A DNA stretch of 12,523 nt from an uncultured Bacillota bacterium (GTDB lineage Bacteria > Bacillota_I > Bacilli_A > RFN20 > CAG-826): contig CASFWS010000019.1 of assembly GCA_949298295.1 (NCBI GenBank), positions 1-12,523 on the forward strand, read 5' to 3'. Position numbers and translations under genes: made by a program. This document shows positions 7,387 through 12,523 of the stretch, piece after piece. The notes below the pieces were generated by a model. That model had not been told where the DNA came from, did no database searches, and saw nothing but the letters and a program-made list of their open reading frames with translations. Each line of letters starts with the position of its first letter. Position 1 is the first letter of the stretch.

Positions 7387-10300
7387 CTAGGCGGCAGCCC
7401 AGGCGATGGTATCGGTACCGGTCACGGTAGCCGTTCCGATGAGGGTTCCGTAGGCGGTAACCTCGTAGACCGCGCCGCCTTCGGAAATCGTCGTCCCTTC
7501 GATGAGGTTGATCTCGACCGTCGGGAGCATTTCGCCGTCGACGATGGCCCCGTAGATGCGGCCCGGGTTTTCCCCGGTGTCGGTCATGATGGAGATGATG
7601 GCTACCCCGCCTTCCATGCTCCAGCCCGAGGTCGAGACGTAATCGCCGCTGATGGCGGACGTGGAATACGTCGACTGGTGCTTGCTGAGGTAGTAAGGCC
7701 TGGCCGTTCCTGCCCTCATCACAATGGCATTCCCGTTTTGGTCGACCGCGACGTCATAAGTCGTCGATCCGGCCGCCGTGAAGTTGAGGATGCCACGCGT
7801 TTCGTCGTAGCTATCGATGGTGATGGCCGCGTCGGTTGCCCTTCCCTCCCAGCTGAACTCGTCGGATTCGATGCCGATCTTGTAGTAGCTGGTACCGGCT
7901 AAAGTGCCGATGTACTCGCCTTGGGCCCAAATGTAATCGGTCGAGAAGGCGCCGATATTTTCCTCGAGGGTAACGGTGATGGTTTCACCGGTATCCGAAT
8001 CGACGGCAAGGACGTATTCGGTGCCGCCCTCAAGGACGGATTTGAGGACGCCGGTGCCCGTTTTAATCACCGTTTGTCCCATTCCATCATAGAGGGTCAA
8101 GGTAGCTTCGGGATCGCTGGATGTAAGGCGCGTATCCATCGTCGTCTCGGCCGTGAAACGGACGTAGGAGACGCTCTGGCCGGCGACCGGCTGAACGCTC
8201 ATCGCCCCATCGACGATTTCTACGTCGACGGCAAAGGCGGGAGCAAAGCCCGGCACGCCCTCGGCCATGATGAAGGTAAACGGCGAAGCTGAATCGGTGC
8301 CGATATAGCCGACTTCGATGACGTAGGTTCCCGGCTCGAGGCGGAGATCGAGCTCCACTTCCGTGCCGTAGTAGACGTCCCAATAGTCGTTTTCGCCTTC
8401 TTCGACGATCGAGGCGATTTCCGCCCCGCTTTCGTCATGGACGACGATCGTCTTGGCGTAGTAATCGCTGCCGCCGTCGAGAATGAGGCGGTAAAGGGCC
8501 GTTTCCTCGACGGTGATCTCGTAGTAGTGAGAGCCCCCGTTGAAGGTCGAGACGGTAATCGGCTCGCTCATCGCAAGGCTCAGGGCGTCGTTATTTTCCG
8601 GATGGCTGAGAAGAAGGCCATCGGGCGGGAAGGAAAGCGTCACGTAGGTCGAGGTAACCCCAGTTACGTATTCCTCGAACTCGGATTCGTACATGTTGTG
8701 GGAGAAAACGAGGTAGTAGGTCGCCGCCGTATCGAGATCATCGAGCACCTGGATGGACTCGTTGGTCGAGGAACTGGCGCTGAAGTCGACGACTTCCGCT
8801 CCGGCCTCGTCATAGACGGTCAGGCTGGTGTAGACGCCATCCTCGCCGCCGATGGTAATGGCCGCCGGGAGGCTCGGGATCGTATCCGGGGCCAAACGGT
8901 AGACGGCATAGGCGTCGAGGGCGCCGTTCCAATTGACCCTCGTCTTGGTGTCGTAGGCAAGGTCCACCGCTTCCTCAGCCGTGTCGTTTGCCGCGGTCGC
9001 GATGTCGACGGGAATCTTCCCGTAAAGGACGTCTTCGGGGCTGTAGCTGCTATAGTAGCCAGTCACCCCGAGGTAGATGGTTTCGCCCTCCAGCAGGTCG
9101 ATGGCCCAGACGTTGCTGTAGCTGCTCTTGCGATGGGGGACGAGATGGTCGACTTGATAGCCGAGGGTATTGACGGTCGTCAGCTCGGTTTTGTCTTCCC
9201 CATAGACGAAGAGATAGGGCTCGTCGCGCCTAGAGGCGGTCGTCGCGTCTTCGTCGATGTCGTAAGGCTCGCCGAGGGTGATGTAGTAGCGATCGTCGGC
9301 CGCCGCGGTAAACTGCAGGTAATAGACTTCCATCCCCGGGACGGTCGTGGCGACCCCGGAGAAGGTATCTCCCTCGATAATGTAGGGATCATCGAGCGAA
9401 TTCCCGGCCGGGAATGCCGTCCAGTAGGCGTGGAGAGTCACGTCTTCCTCGACGACGTAGGTGGTGAGATCGATCGGCTCGGGGTTGGCAAGATCGAGGA
9501 CCCAGCCGGCCATGAAGAAGCCTTGCTTCCGCGGGGCCGGGACATCGTCCAAAGCCTGACCAACGATAACTTCGCGGACGATATTCTCGCTTGTCTCAGC
9601 CCCGTCGACGACGACCGTCCCGCCATTGAGGTCGAAGGTGACCGTCGCAAGCTCGGTATCTGAGCAAATCGTCCGTTCCGAGACGATGTGGTTGCCGGGA
9701 GTGGCCGCGGCAAGGGCCGCCCATTCAGCCTCCGTTCCCTCGTAGGTGATTTGGCCGATGAGGCCGTCTTCCGAGAAGAGGGCCGAATTAGGGAGGGCGG
9801 TGACGCTCATCGGGACGACGAATTCGGCAACCGGAGTTGAGATGGTCGACTGAATGCTCGTCAACTGCGACGTCTCGAAGACGATGCGATTGAGCCTCGT
9901 GCTCCAATTGAAGCAGCTGGAAGGAATCGTCTCTAGGCTCGAGGGGAAATTGACGGTTCCTAGGATCTCGGCCCCCGCGAAACCCCAGCGGTTGAACTCG
10001 ACAATCGTATCGGGTAGGGTGACGTTGGTAAGCCCCTTCAGGTTCTCGAAGCAGCCGTCGATGCTCCCAATATCGCCGGCCGTGACGACTTCGCCGAGGG
10101 ATTCGGCCAAATGGTCTTCGCCTTCGACCTCCGCCCAGACGAAGGGGGCGACGACGATTTCGCCGGTGCCGCTAGCATCGAAGTAGTAGTCCCCGTAGTA
10201 GGCGTCGGTCTCGCTTTCGTACTGGGTATAGGTGACGCTTCCCACGGTCGGGTCGCCAAGGATGCCCCAGATGTTGGCCCGGTCGTCGATAGAGTCGACG

Positions 10301-10824
10301 AGTCCGCCGGCAAGGTCATAGGTCTTGAGGGAGAGGTCGATCTCGCTCCACCAATTAGCTTCCGGGACGTTGTTGAGGGTGTAGGTCATGTAGTAGTAGG
10401 TCTTGCCCTCCTCGAGCGGGGTCGTCCATAGGACATCCTCGGCCCGGGGAAGTTCGGCATAGACGTACTTAAGCTCGAAGCTCGCCTCTTCCTTGATGAC
10501 CGTCTCGTTTTCTTTGACGCTTCTCGTCCAAACGGCTTTCGAAAGGCCTTGGTAGCCATCGATGGCCGCGACGAAGCGGATGGCTTTGTTTTCCCCGACG
10601 TCGGTAACATCGACCCCGAGCACCGGATGGGCGGTGTCGACTTCGTTGGCCTTCTTAATGTGGCTCCCGAACGCAATGGCCCGCCCACCGTCGTCGGTGG
10701 TGACGATTTCATCCTCGAGCAAAGGCTCGACGGTCGGGCCGGATTCGGAAGCAACGATGACGATAAGGCCGAGAGCCAGGGTCGAAAGAAGAAGGAAGGG
10801 AACGGTTTTGCGCGTGTTTTTCAT
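7387..10824 (-). CDS. Secreted multidomain protein with BspA-type LRR, InlB-B repeat and PPC-like domains
   Basis: A 1145-residue exported protein, probably a surface or secreted binding factor. The ATG at 10824 follows AAGGAGG; an in-frame GTG seven codons upstream lacks a site. Residues 8-26 form a hydrophobic signal, but no lipobox Cys follows, unlike the other exported proteins here. Domains in order: an IRFVAAI-containing beta region (about 70-170) of a type I associate with BspA-like proteins; a BspA-type leucine-rich stretch (about 245-375), closing with the typical ITYEGTEAEW; a Listeria-Bacteroides/InlB B-type repeat (about 394-469, VTFDLNGGT to TLHAYW); three or four PPC-like beta-sandwich stretches (about 480-605, 612-735, 745-860, 862-955) with VYDE/LYDG strands; and an unassigned beta-rich C-terminus (about 960-1145). 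There is no LPxTG motif or C-terminal membrane segment. It is translated downstream of the small lipoprotein. Ligand and anchoring are unknown. Confidence 0.87.
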   Translation of the reverse strand: MKNTRKTVPFLLLSTLALGLIVIVASESGPTVEPLLEDEIVTTDDGGRAIAFGSHIKKANEVDTAHPVLGVDVTDVGENKAIRFVAAIDGYQGLSKAVWTRSVKENETVIKEEASFELKYVYAELPRAEDVLWTTPLEEGKTYYYMTYTLNNVPEANWWSEIDLSLKTYDLAGGLVDSIDDRANIWGILGDPTVGSVTYTQYESETDAYYGDYYFDASGTGEIVVAPFVWAEVEGEDHLAESLGEVVTAGDIGSIDGCFENLKGLTNVTLPDTIVEFNRWGFAGAEILGTVNFPSSLETIPSSCFNWSTRLNRIVFETSQLTSIQSTISTPVAEFVVPMSVTALPNSALFSEDGLIGQITYEGTEAEWAALAAATPGNHIVSERTICSDTELATVTFDLNGGTVVVDGAETSENIVREVIVGQALDDVPAPRKQGFFMAGWVLDLANPEPIDLTTYVVEEDVTLHAYWTAFPAGNSLDDPYIIEGDTFSGVATTVPGMEVYYLQFTAAADDRYYITLGEPYDIDEDATTASRRDEPYLFVYGEDKTELTTVNTLGYQVDHLVPHRKSSYSNVWAIDLLEGETIYLGVTGYYSSYSPEDVLYGKIPVDIATAANDTAEEAVDLAYDTKTRVNWNGALDAYAVYRLAPDTIPSLPAAITIGGEDGVYTSLTVYDEAGAEVVDFSASSSTNESIQVLDDLDTAATYYLVFSHNMYESEFEEYVTGVTSTYVTLSFPPDGLLLSHPENNDALSLAMSEPITVSTFNGGSHYYEITVEETALYRLILDGGSDYYAKTIVVHDESGAEIASIVEEGENDYWDVYYGTEVELDLRLEPGTYVIEVGYIGTDSASPFTFIMAEGVPGFAPAFAVDVEIVDGAMSVQPVAGQSVSYVRFTAETTMDTRLTSSDPEATLTLYDGMGQTVIKTGTGVLKSVLEGGTEYVLAVDSDTGETITVTLEENIGAFSTDYIWAQGEYIGTLAGTSYYKIGIESDEFSWEGRATDAAITIDSYDETRGILNFTAAGSTTYDVAVDQNGNAIVMRAGTARPYYLSKHQSTYSTSAISGDYVSTSGWSMEGGVAIISIMTDTGENPGRIYGAIVDGEMLPTVEINLIEGTTISEGGAVYEVTAYGTLIGTATVTGTDTIAWAAA

Positions 10825-10833
10825 TGTTTGACT

Positions 10834-10840
10834 CCTCCTT
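10834..10840 (-). promoter_or_regulatory. Ribosome binding site overlapping the upstream stop codon
   Basis: AAGGAGG (10840-10834, minus strand) uses the last two bases of the TAA stop of the 230-residue lipoprotein gene, 9 nt before the ATG of the large gene. This decides the start at 10824 and suggests translational coupling. Confidence 0.85.
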
Positions 10841-11531
10841 ACCACTCTTCGACGATGCCGCCTTCGCCTTCGCCCATGGCTTCAGGCGAAACGGTTATCA
10901 CGATGGTTGTGTCGCCTTCGCCCATCGTCACCGTGAGGGTCGTTCCGACTAGTTCAGCCGCCTCCCCGTCGACGGTGATGGCGTCGATGACGAACCCTTC
11001 GTCGACTTCAACGGTGAGCTCGATGACTTCTCCGGCGATCCCGGTCGTCTTCCCGGTAACCGTAACGGTATCCGGGGCGTCGATGACGATGTCGTGGATT
11101 TCGGCGGTCGTGACGACGATGGTCGCCTCTCCATCGGGCATCGTGAAGGTAATGGTTCCATCATCGACAGCAATGGTCTCCCCGTTGAGGGTAGCTCCCG
11201 TAATGAGGTAATCGGCATCGGCCGTCAGCTCGATGGTGACTTCGTCCCCAGCCTCGGCTTCGGTCGGGCCGGATGCGGTCACATGATCGCCGACGACGGT
11301 GATAGCGTGGGTCGTGACAACCGGCGGATCCGAAACCTCGCTATCCGGAACGGATTCGTCGATGGATGAGGAAATGCTGCTTGCTTCCGTCGTCTCGGAC
11401 GAGGCGAGCTGAGAGCTCCCCTCGGTCGCGCTGGAGGCATCCGGTCCTGACGACTCGATTACCGGTCCGCACGACGCAAGCAAGGCAAGGAGGCCAAAGA
11501 TCAGGACTCCTTTGATTTTCTTGCCTTTCAT
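10839..11531 (-). CDS. Small lipoprotein with two InlB-B-like (Flg_new_2 type) repeats
   Basis: A 230-residue lipid-anchored surface protein of unknown role. The ATG at 11531 is preceded by AAGAAAGGAGT; a TTG 13 codons upstream has none. The signal ends in LLASC (Cys21). A long Ser/Glu/Thr tether (22-70) leads to two tandem repeats of about 70 residues (75-144 and 146-217), each beginning with His and carrying the pattern AG-x-V/E-x-x-L, a 'xxxYLI/GFVI' strand, an 'NGE/DGE' turn and a closing 'TFTMPDGEATI' or 'TVTMGEGDTTI'. This agrees with divergent InlB B-repeat folds. The tail is acidic and ends in EEW, with no cell-wall sorting signal. Its stop overlaps the ribosome binding site of the next gene, so the two are made together. 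It may bind or tether its non-anchored neighbour (inference). Confidence 0.87.
   Translation of the reverse strand: MKGKKIKGVLIFGLLALLASCGPVIESSGPDASSATEGSSQLASSETTEASSISSSIDESVPDSEVSDPPVVTTHAITVVGDHVTASGPTEAEAGDEVTIELTADADYLITGATLNGETIAVDDGTITFTMPDGEATIVVTTAEIHDIVIDAPDTVTVTGKTTGIAGEVIELTVEVDEGFVIDAITVDGEAAELVGTTLTVTMGEGDTTIVITVSPEAMGEGEGGIVEEW
10881..11309 (-). repeat. Two tandem ~70-residue InlB-B-like protein repeats
   Basis: The coding segments 11309-11100 and 11096-10881 encode two diverged copies of one beta-rich module. They align without large gaps over their full length, sharing the initial His, an Ala-Gly-(Asp/Glu) turn and a Thr-Met-x-(Asp/Glu)-Gly motif near the end. DNA identity is low, so the duplication is old or the repeats were acquired as a preformed domain. 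Confidence 0.7.
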
Positions 11532-11616
11532 TCTCGAAAGACTCCTTTCTTCCGGATGGGATAAACGCAAAAGAGACTCCGGATCGATCGCTTGGCGTTA
11601 AGGCCCTCAAAACACC

Positions 11617-11642
11617 TCCCCCACAGGCCTTGTATGGGGGGA
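11617..11642 (-). other. GC-rich hairpin in the leader of the minus-strand operon
   Basis: On the minus strand a C-run (11641-11636) pairs with a G-run (11622-11618), and an inner ACA/TGT pairing closes an AGGCC loop, with a two-base bulge. It begins at the predicted transcript start and lies about 90 nt before the ATG at 11531. The bases after it (AGGTGTTTTGAG) are too poor in T for a clear terminator. Confidence 0.4.
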
Positions 11643-11643
11643 C

Positions 11644-11669
11644 ATTATGGGAGATAGCGAAATTTTCAA
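11644..11669 (-). promoter_or_regulatory. Possible promoter of the lipoprotein/LRR operon
   Basis: On the minus strand TTGAAA (11669-11664) matches the -35 box at five of six positions and CATAAT (11649-11644) matches the -10 box at five of six. The spacer is only 14 nt, which is short, so one of the two boxes may be mis-assigned. Confidence 0.35.
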
Positions 11670-11682
11670 TAAAAAGGTGCAC

Positions 11683-11694
11683 TTGTTTAAACAA
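11683..11694. promoter_or_regulatory. 12-bp perfect palindrome, candidate operator
   Basis: TTGTTTAAACAA is a perfect 12-bp inverted repeat located between the two outward-facing promoters of the divergent region 11532-11817. It is placed where a dimeric regulator could affect both units. No regulator gene is in the window. Confidence 0.4.
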
Positions 11695-11751
11695 AATCGA
11701 AAAATACGCCTGCCATCGAGAAAATATTCGGTGCTCAAGGTTACATTTTTG

Positions 11752-11779
11752 TTGACATAAGGAGCGTTTCGCCTAGCAT
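11752..11779 (+). promoter_or_regulatory. Promoter of the right-edge lipoprotein gene
   Basis: A perfect -35 TTGACA (11752-11757), a 16-nt spacer and TAGCAT (11774-11779; four of six matches to TATAAT). Predicted +1 is about 11785-11787, leaving a leader of about 32 nt. Confidence 0.65.
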
Positions 11780-11817
11780 GCACGCATGAATACGCGAATA
11801 AGAAAGGATATTCCTAC

Positions 11818-12523
11818 ATGGAAAAAGCGCTTCTTGCCCTTCCGATAGCCTTGGCTCTTCTCCTCCCTTCTTGCGCCCAAGGGGACCCTGCCTCGTCCCC
11901 CGGCGGGCCCTCGTCGGAAGGGGCCTCGGACATCTCCTCTTCCCTCGACAACTCTTCAGAAGGGTCGAGCAGCGAAGAGGGAGCCTCCTTCCAAGACTAT
12001 TCCGTCATCACCACCGACATCGTGCTCGGGGGATACCTCCCCGAGGCCGCGATCGGACTGGCCTTCCTGACCGGGAGAACTTACGCCATTTCCTTTTCCT
12101 TCTCGGTCGCAAGCCTCGACAACGTCGAAATCTTCTCGACCCATCCGGAATACCTGGAAGTCGAGGCGACCTCGACCAAGGGATCTTATATCCTCCACTG
12201 CAAGAAGGCCGGGGACCCGGGCCTCTTCATCCGGGACGGAGAGGGACGGACCCATTACCGAAGCAACATCCATATCCGGGATGCCATCGGCCTTGAGGAG
12301 ATGGAAAGTTACCTCGTCGGAATCGACCACTACCAGAGTTGGGGCCTCAACGGGGGAAACATCCAATTGACCTTCCTCGGGAACCAGACGGCGATGCTGA
12401 CCGGGACCGACGAGGGAAACATCCCGCTTGGAACCAACGGCATCCAGTTCACCTTCGAATACGACATGACCCTCGAGGATTCCGGGATGTATGTCTTCAC
12501 GATCCTCGACTGGGAGAACCCCT
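11818..12523 (+). CDS. Unrecognised lipoprotein (C-terminus beyond right edge)
   Basis: The frame is open for 235 codons and leaves the window without a stop. The ATG at 11818 follows AGAAAGGA at 9 nt spacing. The signal is short, with only Glu2/Lys3 charged, and ends in LLPSC (Cys19). A Ser/Glu/Gly-rich tether covers about 20-56. From residue 60 the protein is beta-rich: YAISFSFSVASLDNVEIF near 89-106, an LFIRDGEG-like turn near 138-145, then GNIQLTFLGNQTAMLTGTD near 180-198, and EYDMTLEDSGMYVFTI near 215-230, a strand pattern typical of Ig-like or lipocalin-like sandwiches. No family was recognised and no catalytic motif is seen in the visible part. It is driven by its own promoter, divergent from the 230-residue lipoprotein operon. 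Confidence 0.85.
   Translation, partial: MEKALLALPIALALLLPSCAQGDPASSPGGPSSEGASDISSSLDNSSEGSSSEEGASFQDYSVITTDIVLGGYLPEAAIGLAFLTGRTYAISFSFSVASLDNVEIFSTHPEYLEVEATSTKGSYILHCKKAGDPGLFIRDGEGRTHYRSNIHIRDAIGLEEMESYLVGIDHYQSWGLNGGNIQLTFLGNQTAMLTGTDEGNIPLGTNGIQFTFEYDMTLEDSGMYVFTILDWENP

Noticed and set aside
7232..7387. 52-codon plus-strand frame after AAAGG, ending TAG
   Set aside because: Product is basic and featureless and the frame passes through the terminator stem and stops at the end of the opposite gene. Likely chance.
7360..9663. Plus-strand frames of 123-408 codons (7360-7902, 7921-8292, 8437-9663)
   Set aside because: Opposite the 1145-residue gene; no ribosome binding sites, no recognisable domains, typical shadow composition.
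10549..11211. 220-codon plus-strand frame
   Set aside because: Runs across the junction of two real minus-strand genes; its Ser/Thr/Val-Met repeats are the reverse image of the InlB-B-like repeats.
1..12523. CRISPR array, transposase, tRNA/rRNA, phage genes or toxin-antitoxin pair
   Set aside because: No regularly spaced repeats, no transposase-like frame or terminal inverted repeats, no tRNA arm signatures and no small paired genes with these traits were seen.

Overview
The window looks like a chromosomal piece of an uncultured, gut-type low-rank Firmicute (Bacilli/Erysipelotrichia or Mollicutes-relative grade). The reasons are four obvious lipoproteins with Ser/Glu/Thr-rich tethers, AAAGGAG-type ribosome binding sites, Firmicute-style TTGACA promoters, a DUF3899-like membrane protein, BspA-type leucine-rich repeats and a strong C/G bias at third codon positions. 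This assignment is inferred from style, not from a marker gene. Nothing in the window needs a non-standard code.

Layout, left to right. (1) Minus strand 1-1949: an OppA-like peptide-binding lipoprotein that runs off the left edge, with a good promoter at 2010-2037. (2) Minus strand 2066-2476: a small DUF3899-like membrane protein. (3) Plus strand 2606-6726: a two-gene operon coding for a lipid-anchored M6 zinc metallopeptidase and an unrecognised 650-residue lipoprotein, closed by a very strong terminator at 6746-6775. (4) About 550 bp without a convincing gene, bracketed by two facing terminators. (5) Minus strand 7387-11531: a tightly coupled operon of a 230-residue lipoprotein with two InlB-B-like repeats, followed by a 1145-residue secreted multidomain protein (BspA-type LRR, Listeria-Bacteroides repeat, several PPC-like beta-sandwich stretches). 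(6) A divergent control region, 11532-11817, with a 12-bp palindrome between the two outward-facing promoters. (7) Plus strand 11818 to the right edge: the start of another unrecognised lipoprotein.

Taken together this is a cell-surface island. Six of the seven genes encode exported proteins, five of them predicted lipid-anchored. An attractive but inferred reading is that the M6 protease and its partner cut extracellular protein and the OppA-like receptor collects the peptides, while the LRR/InlB-repeat pair contributes adhesion or binding. No mobile element, CRISPR array, tRNA or rRNA was seen. The most unusual items are the unrecognised partner lipoproteins, the recurring GC-rich hairpins at or next to predicted transcript 5' ends, and the structured non-coding gap at 6776-7330.
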